Origin: Streptosporangium sp. NBC_01755
GTDB lineage: Bacteria; Actinomycetota; Actinomycetes; Streptosporangiales; Streptosporangiaceae
Assembly: GCF_035917995.1 (NCBI RefSeq)
Contig: NZ_CP109131.1
Span: forward strand, 1,736,001-1,800,000
Reading direction: 5' to 3'
DNA: 64,000 nt
The notes beneath the pieces were generated by a model, which was not told the DNA's origin, did not search any database, and was given only the letters and a program-made list of their open reading frames with translations. This document shows, piece by piece, positions 17,881 through 28,175 of the stretch. How positions within the stretch are numbered: position 1 is the first letter of the stretch; every line of letters begins with the position of its first letter. The position numbers were made by a program, and so were the translations under genes.

Positions 17881-19068
17881 TCAAGGACGCGCGGGTGCCC
17901 GGAAGACCGCGCGGGCGGCGCAGAGCGCGTCGACCTCGTCCTCGCCCAGACCCAGCTCCGCGAGCAGCTCGGCGGTGTCCGCCGCCTGCCCGCACCGGGG
18001 CCGGGCGACCGCGGGACTCGCCGAGAGCCGCGGCGCGGGCGCCGGCTGCGGCACGCCGTCCCAGTCGACGAAGACGCCGCGCACGGCGAGCTCGGGGTCG
18101 GCGACCGCCTCGTCCGGCGTGGAGACCGCGGTCACGCAGGCGTCGCTCCCGCGAAACCGCTCCACCCATTCGGCCCGGGTCCGAGAGGCGAAGATCTCTG
18201 CCAGCGCGGCCCGCTGCCCGGCCCAGCAGGACCGGTCGTGCTGCGGCCACTGGGCCGGCTCGAGGCCGAGTCCGTCCAGCAGCGCGCGGTAGAAGGCGGG
18301 CTCGATCGCGCCCACCGCGACGTACCGGCCGTCGGCCGTGCGGTAGGTGCGGTAAAAGGGAGCGGCCCCGTCCAGCAGGTTGGCGCCGCGCTCCGGGCGC
18401 CAGGCGCCGGAGCCGAGCATGGCGTGGATCATCGTGGTCAGGGACGCCGCGCCGTCCACCATCGCGCAGTCGATCACCTGACCCCGCCCGGTCCGCTCGC
18501 GCTGCATGAGCGCCGCGAGCACGCCGAGCGCGAGGTAGGCGCCACCGCCGCCGAAGTCGGCCACGAGGTTCAGCGGGACCGCGGGCGGTCGGTCGGGGTC
18601 GCCGATCGGGTGCAGCGCCCCGGAACGCGCGATGTAGTTGATGTCGTGTCCGACGGTCTGGGCCAGCGGTCCGTCCTGCCCCCAGCCGGTCGCCCGGCCG
18701 TAGATCAGCCGCGGATTGACCGCATGCAGATCCGCCGGCCCCAGGCGCAGGCGCTCCATCGCCCCCGGGCGCATCCCCTCGAGGAGGACGTCCGCGGAGG
18801 CCGCGAGCCGGGCCGCGATCGCGCATCCCTCCGGGTGTTTCAGATCGATCCCGATCGAGCGCTGGCCACGGGTGCGCGGGTCGTCGGCCGGCGCGGTGTC
18901 GATCACCCCGGCGGCTCCGGCGCGGTCGATCCGGATCACCTCGGCACCCAGGTCCGCGAGCAGCATCGCCGCGAACGGTACCGGGCCGAGCGCCGCGGGG
19001 AAGACCACGCGGATGCCGGTGAGAGCCTGCTCTCCGGCCTGAGGGAAGTACGCCGGGGGTGGGGTCAA
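17881..19068 (-). CDS. CaiB/BaiF family protein, alpha-methylacyl-CoA racemase-like
   Basis: 395 residues. The LLADLGAEVIRIDR N-terminus defines the CoA-transferase III family. The segment ATGWGQDGPLAQTVGHDINY with the following ARSGALHPIG, and VPLNLVADFGGGGAYLALG, is the pattern of alpha-methylacyl-CoA racemases, including the His-Asp of GHD and the Asp of ADFGGG that act as acid/base pair. This implies 2-methyl-branched acyl-CoA intermediates whose stereochemistry must be inverted before an S-specific ACAD. It follows the IclR gene by 8 bases, forming a two-gene unit. Confidence 0.85.
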   Translation of the reverse strand: MTPPPAYFPQAGEQALTGIRVVFPAALGPVPFAAMLLADLGAEVIRIDRAGAAGVIDTAPADDPRTRGQRSIGIDLKHPEGCAIAARLAASADVLLEGMRPGAMERLRLGPADLHAVNPRLIYGRATGWGQDGPLAQTVGHDINYIARSGALHPIGDPDRPPAVPLNLVADFGGGGAYLALGVLAALMQRERTGRGQVIDCAMVDGAASLTTMIHAMLGSGAWRPERGANLLDGAAPFYRTYRTADGRYVAVGAIEPAFYRALLDGLGLEPAQWPQHDRSCWAGQRAALAEIFASRTRAEWVERFRGSDACVTAVSTPDEAVADPELAVRGVFVDWDGVPQPAPAPRLSASPAVARPRCGQAADTAELLAELGLGEDEVDALCAARAVFRAPARP

Positions 19069-19076
19069 GCCGGTGC

Positions 19077-19856
19077 CTATCTACTCAGCTGCCGCGACTG
19101 CGCGTTGGCCTCGCCGATCCGGTCGCAGACCTGGCGCAGCTCGACGCCGTACTCGGCAGCGGTGTCGTCGTCGATGAGATTGGAGAAGCCCACGGCGGCC
19201 ACCACCAGGGTGACCCGCCCGTCGGCGTCGAAGATCGGGGCCGCGACCGTGGAGATGCCCAGCGCGTATCCCTCGTGGTCGACCGCCCACCCGCGTTCGC
19301 GGACCAGGTCCAGCTCCTGCCGGAACGCCGCGACGTCGGTGAGGCTCTTGGGGGTGAACGCCTGCAGTCCGTGCCGCAGGATCACCTCCAGCGAGGCAGG
19401 GTCCTCGTAGGCGAGGAAGGCGCGACCGAACGAGCCGCCCTGGATCGGGATCCGCTCGCCCGGCTGGAGGGTGATCCGGACCCGGTTGGGACGCTCCAGC
19501 TTGTCCAGCAGCGAGATCTCCTCGGTGCTCACCCGCCGGTAGATCACGATGGTGGCCATCAGCCTCTCCAGCAGCTCGCCGAGGTAGCGGCGCGCCAGGG
19601 AGAGCTCGCCGAACTGGCTGCTCGCCGCCGCGCCCAGCTCGAGCAGGGCCGGGCCGAGCCGGTAGGTGCGCATCCGCTCGTCGTAGTCGACCGCCTCGAG
19701 GGCGGTGAGAGTGCGGAGGATGTAGAAGACCGTGCTCTTGTTGATGCCGGTCTTCTCGACGATGTCCGCGAGCACCGAGGGGCCGCCCTGCGCCAAGGCG
19801 CTGAGCACCGTGAAGGCGCGCGTCACCGCGGGTGCCCGGTCCTTGTCATCGGTCAT
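19077..19856 (-). CDS. IclR-family transcriptional regulator
   Basis: 259 residues. N-terminal winged HTH (AVTRAFTVLSALAQGGPSVL, IVEKTGINKSTVFYILRTL) and C-terminal IclR effector domain (RRVSTEEISLLDKLE, GRAFLAYEDP, DHEGYALGISTVAAPIFD). IclR proteins sense small organic acids or CoA-pathway intermediates and often autoregulate. The only intact regulator inside the catabolic cluster. Two 25-bp direct repeats lie directly upstream (19893-19950) and are the likely self-operator. Confidence 0.92.
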   Translation of the reverse strand: MTDDKDRAPAVTRAFTVLSALAQGGPSVLADIVEKTGINKSTVFYILRTLTALEAVDYDERMRTYRLGPALLELGAAASSQFGELSLARRYLGELLERLMATIVIYRRVSTEEISLLDKLERPNRVRITLQPGERIPIQGGSFGRAFLAYEDPASLEVILRHGLQAFTPKSLTDVAAFRQELDLVRERGWAVDHEGYALGISTVAAPIFDADGRVTLVVAAVGFSNLIDDDTAAEYGVELRQVCDRIGEANAQSRQLSR

Positions 19857-19892
19857 GGATCTCGTCCTTTCGGAGCCGCGCGGTCGGCATCG

Positions 19893-19950
19893 TTTCAGAA
19901 ACGCGCGATCTTACTCGGCAAATGATTTCAGAAACGCGCCACCTTACTCG
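19893..19950. promoter_or_regulatory. Two 25-bp direct repeats upstream of IclR gene
   Basis: Copies at 19893-19917 and 19926-19950 differ at three positions; both contain TTTCAGAAACGCGC and end CTTACTCG. Each holds a TTTC-A-GAAA palindrome. Their starts are 33 bases apart, close to three helical turns, so dimers would bind the same DNA face. They lie 37-94 bases upstream of the IclR start, suggesting autoregulation. The motif is different from the AGAAC-N3-GTTCT elements. Confidence 0.6.
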
Positions 19951-19956
19951 AAGGAA

Positions 19957-21189
19957 TCAGAGATTGCGGTCGCCGGCGAGCAGACGGCCGGCGACGAGTC
20001 GGCGCAGGATCTCCGCGGACCCGTCGGCGATCTGGACGGTGCGGACCATCTGCCATGCCTCGGCCATCCCCACCTCGGTGGTGATCCCCATGCCGCCAAG
20101 GGTCTGCATCGCCCGGTCGATCGTCCGGGTCGCCATCTCGGTGGAGAGGATCTTGCACATCGCCGACTCCTTGAGGGCGCCCTCGCCGGCGTCGATCCGG
20201 GTGGCGGTGTCGAGGCCGAGGACGTGCGCGGCGTGCACGTACGTCGCGGACTCGGCCAGCGGGAACATCACCCCCTGGTGCTCGGCGAGCACCTTCCCGA
20301 AGGAGCGCCGCTCGGCGGCGTAGTCGAGCGCCTGGTCGAGTGCCCAGCGCGCCAGGCCGACGGACTTGGCGCAGTTGTACATCCGGCCCAGGCTGATCCC
20401 GCCCAGGCCGATGCCGGCAGCCCGGCCCTCCTCGCCGACGAGGAGCTCGGCCCCGACGTGGACGTCATCGAGCGAGATGATCGCGTGGTTGCCGCCGCTT
20501 TCGCCGTACAGGCCGATGACGCTGTCCACCCGGAGCCCGGGCGCGTCCATGTCGACGAGAAAGGCCGAGAGGCCGCCGCTGCGCTCGGCCAGCGCGGCCG
20601 GGTCGGTCACCGCGAAGACCAGGCCGTAGTCCGCGTAGGGACCGTTCGTCGTCCACTGCTTGGTGCCGGTCAGGCGCCACCCGCCGGACGGATCGGGAAC
20701 CGCCCTGGTCCGCATCGACCACGCATCGGAACCCGCCTCGGGCTCCGACATCATGAAGCACATCGTCTTCTCGCCGGACATCAGGCCCGGCAGCACCCGA
20801 TCGCGAACGTCTGCGGAGACCAGCCCGAAGACGAAGCTCGGACCGGTCGCCCAATGCGCCAGCGCCTCGTGGGCGAGCCAGCGGTGCGGCCCGCTGAGCC
20901 GGTAGATCAGCTCCCAGGCGGCGTACGTCGTGACCGCGCCCTGGCCACCGCCGCCGAGCTCCTCGGGCACGTTCATCGTGAAGAAGCCGGCCTCCGCGGA
21001 CGCGGTACGGACCCGGCGGCGGCACTCCTCGACCTGAGCGACGTGCCGACCGCTGTCGTCGTAGCGGCCGCGCGGTTCGTTGAGCACGGCAGCATGCTTC
21101 TCGTGCAGCGGGAAGACCTCTGCTTGGAGGAAGCCTTCCAGGCCACTCAGGATCGCGGACGTCTCCTCGGACAACCTGGTCGTCGACAT
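19957..21189 (-). CDS. Acyl-CoA dehydrogenase
   Basis: 410 residues from ATG 21189, preceded by GGAGGA on the minus strand (an ATG 12 bases upstream lies on the other side of that site). FMMSEPEAGSDAWSMRTRAV flavin loop, TGTKQWTTNGPYADYGLVFAV, ERRSFGKVLAEHQGVMFP, and C-terminal MVRTVQIADGSAEILRRLVAG. Complete ACAD. It is transcribed away from the crotonase at 21263 with a shared operator-like element between them. Confidence 0.9.
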   Translation of the reverse strand: MSTTRLSEETSAILSGLEGFLQAEVFPLHEKHAAVLNEPRGRYDDSGRHVAQVEECRRRVRTASAEAGFFTMNVPEELGGGGQGAVTTYAAWELIYRLSGPHRWLAHEALAHWATGPSFVFGLVSADVRDRVLPGLMSGEKTMCFMMSEPEAGSDAWSMRTRAVPDPSGGWRLTGTKQWTTNGPYADYGLVFAVTDPAALAERSGGLSAFLVDMDAPGLRVDSVIGLYGESGGNHAIISLDDVHVGAELLVGEEGRAAGIGLGGISLGRMYNCAKSVGLARWALDQALDYAAERRSFGKVLAEHQGVMFPLAESATYVHAAHVLGLDTATRIDAGEGALKESAMCKILSTEMATRTIDRAMQTLGGMGITTEVGMAEAWQMVRTVQIADGSAEILRRLVAGRLLAGDRNL

Positions 21190-21201
21190 TCCATCCTCCA
21201 T

Positions 21202-21226
21202 TGAACATTGTTCTTGATGTAGAATA
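21202..21226. promoter_or_regulatory. Candidate operator in the ACAD/crotonase divergent promoter
   Basis: TGAACATTGTTCT (21202-21214) matches the 13-bp AGAAC-N3-GTTCT element except for the first base, and overlapping TGTTCT-N6-AGAATA (21209-21226) resembles the wider palindrome upstream of the importer operon. Located between divergent genes starting at 21189 and 21263. Confidence 0.5.
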
Positions 21227-21262
21227 ACACGCCAGCCAGCCTGGGACGTCCGAGGAGGACAC

Positions 21263-22039
21263 ATGGAGAAGGAAACGGGTGGTGCCGTCCTAGTGGACGC
21301 GCACGACGGAATCCTCACGATCACACTGAACCGGCCCGAGAAGCGCAACGCGGTCAACCGCGCGGTCGCCGAGGGCGTCTCCGCGGCGCTGGACCGGCTG
21401 GAGGAGGACGACGCGCTGCGGGTCGGCGTGATCACCGGTGCCGGCGGCACGTTCTGCGCCGGACTCGACCTGGACGCGTTCACCCACGGTGAGGTCGCCC
21501 GCTCGGCGACCCGTGGGTTCGCCGGCATCGTGGAGCGGCCGCCGACGAAGCCGCTGATCGCGGCCGTGGAAGGCTGGGCGCTCGGCGGCGGCTTCGAGAT
21601 CCTGCTCTGCTGCGACCTCCTGGTCGCCTCCTCGACCGCCGTCCTCGGCCTGCCCGAGGTCAAGCGCGGACTGGTCGCCCGCGGCGGCGGAGCACTCCGC
21701 CTTCTCCACCACCTGCCACGCAGCCGCGCCCTGGAACTGCTGCTCACCGGCGACCCGATCACCGCCGAGGATGCACACGCCTACGGACTGGTGAACCGGC
21801 TGGCCGAGCCGGGCCAGACGCTGCGGGTCGCCCAGGACCTCGCGCGCACCATCTCGGCGAACGCCCCGATGGCCGTGTCCGCGGCAAAGCAGATCATCGC
21901 CGAGGCGCCCCGCTGGCAGCCCGACGAGGCGTTCCGCCGCCAGGGCGAGATCCTCGCGCCGGTCTTCGACTCCGCCGACGCACGCGAGGGCGCGCTCGCG
22001 TTCAAGGAGAAGCGCGTCCCGGTCTGGCAAGGCCGATAG
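21263..22039 (+). CDS. Enoyl-CoA hydratase
   Basis: 258 residues, ATG preceded by GAGGAGGAC. Crotonase fold: LNRPEKRNAVNRAV, GTFCAGLDLDAF oxyanion hole, EGWALGGGFEILLCCDLLVA and LGLPEVKRGLVARGGGALRL. Both catalytic Glu positions (GGFEI and LPEVKRG) are kept, unlike the crotonase at 16993, so this is the likelier true 2-enoyl-CoA hydratase of the pathway. Last gene of the catabolic cluster; an IS remnant begins immediately after it. Confidence 0.9.
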   Translation: MEKETGGAVLVDAHDGILTITLNRPEKRNAVNRAVAEGVSAALDRLEEDDALRVGVITGAGGTFCAGLDLDAFTHGEVARSATRGFAGIVERPPTKPLIAAVEGWALGGGFEILLCCDLLVASSTAVLGLPEVKRGLVARGGGALRLLHHLPRSRALELLLTGDPITAEDAHAYGLVNRLAEPGQTLRVAQDLARTISANAPMAVSAAKQIIAEAPRWQPDEAFRRQGEILAPVFDSADAREGALAFKEKRVPVWQGR

Positions 22040-22044
22040 GAATC

Positions 22045-22440
22045 AATCTCACACCCACTCGTCGACCGCGGCTACGCACGCGGCAGCCGCCGGGCCGCGG
22101 TCGAGGCGTTCATCGCCGTCCAGCCGGCAGGGCCGGGCACCGACGCCGCGGCGGCGAGCACGGCCGTCGCCGCCCAGATCCGCGACCAGGACGTCACCAT
22201 CGCCGAGGACGGCAGCACGGTCTTGGCCCGGGGCGTGGCCAAGGACCGGCGCATCGGCGCCGCGGACACCGACATGCGCCACGGCCGCAAATCCCGCGCG
22301 GTACGTTTCGACGGCTACAAACGGCACGTGCTGACCGATCTGGACACCGGCCTGATCGCCGCGGTCGGCATCACCCCCGCCAATGTGCCCGAGGCAGCGG
22401 TCACCGACGCTATCACCGCCGATCTCGCCGCTCAGCAGGC
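22045..22440 (+). mobile_element. IS1182-family transposase remnant
   Basis: One frame reads DQDVTIAEDGSTVLARGV, then AKDRRIGAADTDMRHGRKSR, VRFDGYKRHVLTDLDTGL and TPANVPEAAVTDAI, the internal part of IS1182-type (DDE Tnp_1) transposases. There is no start region and no C-terminal DDE portion, and the homology ends sharply at about 22440 against a sigma-factor fragment on the opposite strand. Upstream the same frame is open from about 22045. A dead fragment left by a deleted IS copy. Confidence 0.75.
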
Positions 22441-22593
22441 CACGATGTCGTCGGCCATCGAGCCCCCCAGGCGCCGCGTCACACAACGGTGCAGGGCGGA
22501 GGCATGCCGGTCGAACAGCACCGAGAAAGCAGCGGGATCATGCCGGGCACGCTTGATCACCTCCGCGTCGTCCAGATCTGTCTCCGCACCCAA
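22441..22593 (-). pseudogene. ECF sigma factor 5' fragment
   Basis: On the minus strand from TTG 22593, with GGAAACGGAG just upstream, the frame reads DDAEVIKRARHDPAAFSVLF, DRHASALHRCVTRRLGG and SMADDIVA before the IS1182 remnant breaks it. This is region 2 of an RNA polymerase ECF sigma factor (AFxxLFDRHA...RRLG...ADDIVAE). The rest of the gene (regions 2.3-4) is missing, so it is inactive. The IS remnant probably marks the deletion end point. Confidence 0.65.
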
Positions 22594-22684
22594 GCGTGAA
22601 CTCCGTTTCCTCGGTCCGGTCCCCCCCTTTCACCCGATGCCACGAATCGAGTTCTCCAAGCCTCCGTTTCATGGACCTGACCGC

Positions 22685-22774
22685 GGAGTTCATCGCACCA
22701 CCGGAGTTCACCGTGCCACCGGAGTTCACCGTGCCACCGGAGTTCATCGCACCACCGGAGTTCACCGTGCCGCA
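22685..22774. repeat. Five tandem copies of an 18-bp unit
   Basis: Consensus GGAGTTCACCGTGCCACC, copies at 22685, 22703, 22721, 22739 and 22757 with one to three substitutions. Non-coding region between the sigma fragment and the membrane gene at 22946. It could in principle be read on either strand as hexapeptide repeats, but no start with ribosome binding site supports that. Confidence 0.85.
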
Positions 22775-22945
22775 CGGCGCCGTCCGCGTCCGCCGGCGCC
22801 GATCCAGCGCGCTCTCCTCCGCCGCGGACCGTTCTTTCCGCTGACATGCGCGCCATATGCCAAAATGATCACGCCTCCCAGAGGCATGAATCGGTCTATC
22901 CGGATTGCCGAAAAGGCGCTCAGCGCCATCAGGAGGGGATGTCGG

Positions 22946-24636
<1,691 letters not shown>

Positions 24637-24640
<4 letters not shown>

Positions 24641-25455
24641 CCGCCCGCCGAAGAACCTCCAGCACGACCCTGATGGCCGGTTGGCTCTTCGCCGACCTGC
24701 TGCTCGGACTCACGATCATCATGCTGGGAGCGCAGGCACCACCCCCCTCACCCACCGACCTCGTGACGGACACCGCTCGGCTCCAACCGGACCCCTTCCA
24801 GTCCCTGCCTGCCCCCGCCCGGCCCCCGGCCAAAGAGCCCCCGGCCGAAGGGCTACCGGCCGAAGAGCCCCTGGCCGAAAAGCCTTCAGCCGAGAAGCCT
24901 CCGGAGAAGAAGGCCCCGGAGAAGAAGGCCCCGGAGCAAGAGAGCTCGGAGAAGAAAACCCCGGAGAAGGAAACCTCGGAGAGAGAACACCAGCCCGAGG
25001 AGCCCTCGGAGAAGAAGAGCCCGGCCAAGAAGGAACCTGGGGAAAAGAGTCCCGCCAGACCCGCCCCCTCGGCTTCTCCCTGCACCGGCCTGATCGGAGG
25101 CGTCCGGGCGAAACCGGTCACGCTCTCGTTCCGGGTCACCCCCGGTGCCGGTGACGGCGTACTGACCGCACAGGTCCGCCAAGAGTTGCGCAGGTACCGG
25201 GACAACCTGGCCGGACGGCGCGTCGGCATGGTCCTGACCTTCGGCTCCGACTCCGACGGCGGCGCCAGAGGCGGCGTTCAACTGGCCACCCGGGTCAACA
25301 CGGCCATCCGCGAGACGTACCCGCGCATCTTCGGAACGGCCGTGACCCGGAACTTCCACGACCTCTCCGCCCCTAACGGGTCGATCTCCATGGAGATCTA
25401 CTTCGTCACCCACGGCTGCGCCCCCACGTCCCCGAACCCGGGGTCACCCGATTAG
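24637..25455 (+). CDS. Single-TM protein with MotB/ZorB-like N-terminus and OmpA-like periplasmic domain
   Basis: 272 residues, GTG start overlapping the upstream TGA. One TM helix near the N-terminus (residues 12-32) reads GWLFADLLLGLTIIMLG with an Asp20 inside it, the position of the proton-binding Asp in MotB, ExbD and ZorB. A Pro/Glu/Lys-rich linker with KKAPE/KKTPE repeats (about 34-146) is followed by a globular domain (about 147-272) with VRQELRRYRDNLAGRRVGMV, TFGSDSDGGA and VQLATRVNTAIRETYP, laid out like the GHTD..N..LSxxRA helix region of OmpA-like peptidoglycan-binding domains. Inferred partner of the upstream membrane protein in a stator-like complex. Confidence 0.7.
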
Positions 25456-26054
25456 GGCGTGTTCGGGGTTCAGATCATGAGGTTGTGGATTCTCCTGCAC
25501 GGCACCGTACGCCCCCTCGGCCGGTCACCGTCACCACCGGCGACCTCACCCACGCCGGCGCCTCCGGCCCCCGCTCCTGCTGAACGGTCAGGTGGCCGTA
25601 CCTGGACAGGACCGCGGCCAGGTCTCCGGGCTTGCCGCGGAACCGGCCGCCTCCGCCGGCCACCGGGGCGTCGGGCACCGAGTGCGTGCGGGCGCGCGCC
25701 GGCTCGTCGAACATGAAGCCCGGAATGCCGAGGTAGTCGGCCTCGCCGCGGGCGACGAGCCGCGCCTCCTGCGCCGTACGGCCGAGGTAGCGGGGTTTGC
25801 GGCTCAGGGCCACGCCGGCGACAACGCCACCCGGGTGGTGATCGCCCACCGGCTCTCCACGGTGGTGGCCGCCGACCGCATCGTGGTCATGGACGAGGGA
25901 CGCATCGTCCAGCAGGGCACCTACAACGAGCTGCCGGCCGTGCAGGACGGCCTCTTCGCCCGGCCGGCCACCCGCCCCAGCTCTCCTGATCACCCCCGGG
26001 CGCGGCCGTCCGCGTCCGGGCGGTTCTCAGGTGTCGAGCCGGCGGGTGGCCTGG
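25456..26054. other. Decayed region with ABC exporter ATPase fragment
   Basis: About 600 bases lacking an intact gene. The plus strand holds the exporter ATPase fragment listed separately (25815-25980). On the minus strand about 25830-25475 a frame reads [17 protein letters not shown] and [16 protein letters not shown], protein-like but with no start, no recognised family and a ragged end, so probably a remnant of another gene. Confidence 0.5.
25815..25980 (+). pseudogene. ABC exporter ATPase C-terminal fragment
   Basis: One frame reads [20 protein letters not shown] followed by [18 protein letters not shown], the H-loop and C-terminal end of an exporter-type (ABCB/MsbA-like) nucleotide-binding domain. 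Walker A, signature and membrane domain are absent upstream, so this is a broken end piece left by a deletion. Confidence 0.7.
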
Positions 26055-26447
26055 TCAGCCACCGACCAGCGGAACGAGTTTGATGAACGACACAACCGGG
26101 TCACAGGTCAGATCGACCGTCTCCGACAGGTCGTCGATCTGCCGCTCCCCGATCAGCAGCACGAACCCGTTGCGCTGGAACGCCCGCTCGGCGGTGTCCG
26201 CCTGCCGTTCCCAGTCGATCCGCCGCTTCGCGCCCATCCGGTAGCCGTTCAACTCCACCTCGGCGTCCTCGGGACGGACCAGGCCGTTGAACCGGGCGGC
26301 GGGGGCCTCGTTGTACCGGGCGACCTCCTCGCGGACCCTGAGCCGGACCAGTTCCCGCGCCGAGATGCTCTCCGGCAGGTCGGGGAGGGTGAACTCCTCT
26401 TTCGGCTTTCCCGCCGCGGTCTCATCTCTGAAGGTGACCGTTGCCAT
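26055..26447 (-). CDS. Conserved hypothetical protein
   Basis: 130 residues from ATG 26447. Soluble, charged: [60 protein letters not shown], ending [12 protein letters not shown]. The C-terminal part (two beta strands then [13 protein letters not shown]) reads like a compact domain. I believe similar small proteins occur across actinomycetes, but no function is known to me. It is divergent from the ARMT1-like gene, with a 279-base gap that includes AT-rich promoter-like sequence at 26450-26530. Confidence 0.65.
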   Translation of the reverse strand: MATVTFRDETAAGKPKEEFTLPDLPESISARELVRLRVREEVARYNEAPAARFNGLVRPEDAEVELNGYRMGAKRRIDWERQADTAERAFQRNGFVLLIGERQIDDLSETVDLTCDPVVSFIKLVPLVGG

Positions 26448-26726
26448 CTAATAGCTCCACAAATCATCGGAATCACTGCGACGGCCATCAATAGCATTTA
26501 AATCCGACAGAACCCATCACACCGAACCGCCGTCACCTATTTGCGACCATTCCGGCGGGCGACCCGAGAGGCGCGGCCGACCCACCGCCATGATCTGCTG
26601 GGCGGCGTCCGCGCGGTTGAAGGTACGGTCACGGCCAGCTGGGTGGCGTTCGGTCTTCGCGACCTCGACGCGTACGGTTGGAACGCACGCGTCAGATACC
26701 CGCCGACGAGGAGCGAGAGAACTTCG

Positions 26727-27872
26727 GTGAATGAAGAGCTACCGCCCGAGTTGCTGAACAGCGATCCGGAGGGCTACGCCTGGCAGGTCTGGCACGATCG
26801 TACTCCGAAGCTGGTAGCGAAGATCAAGGACACGAATTCGTACGGGTCCGAGCAGCGTGACGCCCTCGACGCGTTGCTCACCGAGATCTTCTCCGGGGTG
26901 ATGGAGCCGCTCGGCGCGCGGGCCCATGATCGGAAGGTGTGGGCGGTCTGGGGTGCCGACCACTTCGGAAAACCATGGTTGGAAGCCCCTTTCCTCTGGT
27001 CGGAGTCGTACTTCTACCGGCGGGTGCTTGAGGCGGTCGGATTCTTCGAGCCGGGACCGTGGCAAGGAGTGGATCCGTTCGCCCCTCTCAAGCGTGCCGA
27101 GCCGGCATCCCTCGACGACCTTGAGCGGCCGGCGGCCGGCGCGTCCGGTCGGGCAAAGCTGCTGGCCGCGCTCTGGGGCAACCGCGCCGACCTGAGTTTC
27201 AAAATGGGCACCCTCGCCGAATCATCGAGTGCCGAGCTGGTCTGCGACGACAGCGCGAAGGTGTGGAACGCGCTCTCTCCCGGGGCCGAGGTCGTGGTGG
27301 TGGCCGACAACAGCGGGCGCGAACTGCTCGCGGATCTGATTCTCATCGACCACCTCCTGGAACACGGGCACGCCTCCTCGGTCGCTCTCCATCTGAAGCC
27401 GTACCCCTACTACGTCTCCGACGCGACCACCGCCGACCTCGCCGACACGCTGGCCCGCCTGGCCGAAACAGACGGCGCGTCCTTCCACCGACTCCGGAAG
27501 GCGACCGCGGACGGGAGACTCTCGCCCTACGTCCACGACTTCTACTGCGCGCCCTGGTCCTTCCGTCGTCTCCCCACCGACCTCGCGGTTCTGTTCGAGC
27601 GGGCGTCACTGACCATCATGAAGGGCGATCTCAACTACCGGCGGCTGGTGGGCGACCGGTCATGGCCGCCCACCACCCCGTTCGCCGACACGGTCGCGTA
27701 CTTTCCCGGCCCGGTCGCCGCGCTCCGCACCCTCAAATCCGACGTGGCCGTCGGCATCCCCCCGGCAACCCTGAAAAACCTCGACGCGGACACCCCGGAC
27801 TGGCGCGTCACCGGCGGCTACGGGCTCCTCCAGGCCGACCTCCGGGAAAGGGTGCCTGGGAGCGGTTCCTGA
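26727..27872 (+). CDS. ARMT1-like damage-control phosphatase (DUF89 family)
   Basis: 381 residues from GTG 26727, since the protein family begins near this point and upstream codons read as non-protein. Key family motifs: metal-site VVVVADNSGRELLADLILID (Asp-Asn), LHLKPYPYYVSDAT, DFYCAPWSFRRLP, and the C-terminal TIMKGDLNYRRLVGDRSW (KGDxN). DUF89 enzymes are metal-dependent phosphatases that remove damaged or excess phosphometabolites such as sugar phosphates. Expected cytosolic role; no operon partner on its strand. Confidence 0.85.
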   Translation: MNEELPPELLNSDPEGYAWQVWHDRTPKLVAKIKDTNSYGSEQRDALDALLTEIFSGVMEPLGARAHDRKVWAVWGADHFGKPWLEAPFLWSESYFYRRVLEAVGFFEPGPWQGVDPFAPLKRAEPASLDDLERPAAGASGRAKLLAALWGNRADLSFKMGTLAESSSAELVCDDSAKVWNALSPGAEVVVVADNSGRELLADLILIDHLLEHGHASSVALHLKPYPYYVSDATTADLADTLARLAETDGASFHRLRKATADGRLSPYVHDFYCAPWSFRRLPTDLAVLFERASLTIMKGDLNYRRLVGDRSWPPTTPFADTVAYFPGPVAALRTLKSDVAVGIPPATLKNLDADTPDWRVTGGYGLLQADLRERVPGSGS

Positions 27873-28175
27873 CGTTGTTCTCGACCCGGTCCTCGACATT
27901 CCCGCCGTCCATCGTCACGGCCCTGAGCAGTTCCTGATGGCCTCGACAGATGTCGTTGTACTGCGCCTCGTCACCCCGGTCCGCCGGGCGGGCATCGACG
28001 GCACACGAGAGGTCCCCGAGCACCCACCGATCCTTACCCAACCTGAGCCGTCAGACTTATCAGCCACGGCGAGTGATCTTCGCGCTCCGGCGTCTCATCC
28101 CGATCACATGGATTTGTCGGGGGCAGCTGATAGACGTGCGTTGGAAGTCATCCCGTCGCCGAGAGGAAACGCACT
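27873..28175. other. Intergenic region, no gene recognised
   Basis: About 300 bases. Short frames on both strands (one minus-strand frame reads YNDICRGHQELLRAV) do not resemble any family I know and lack ribosome binding sites. GAGAGGAAAC at 28161-28170 is the ribosome binding site of the next gene. Confidence 0.4.
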
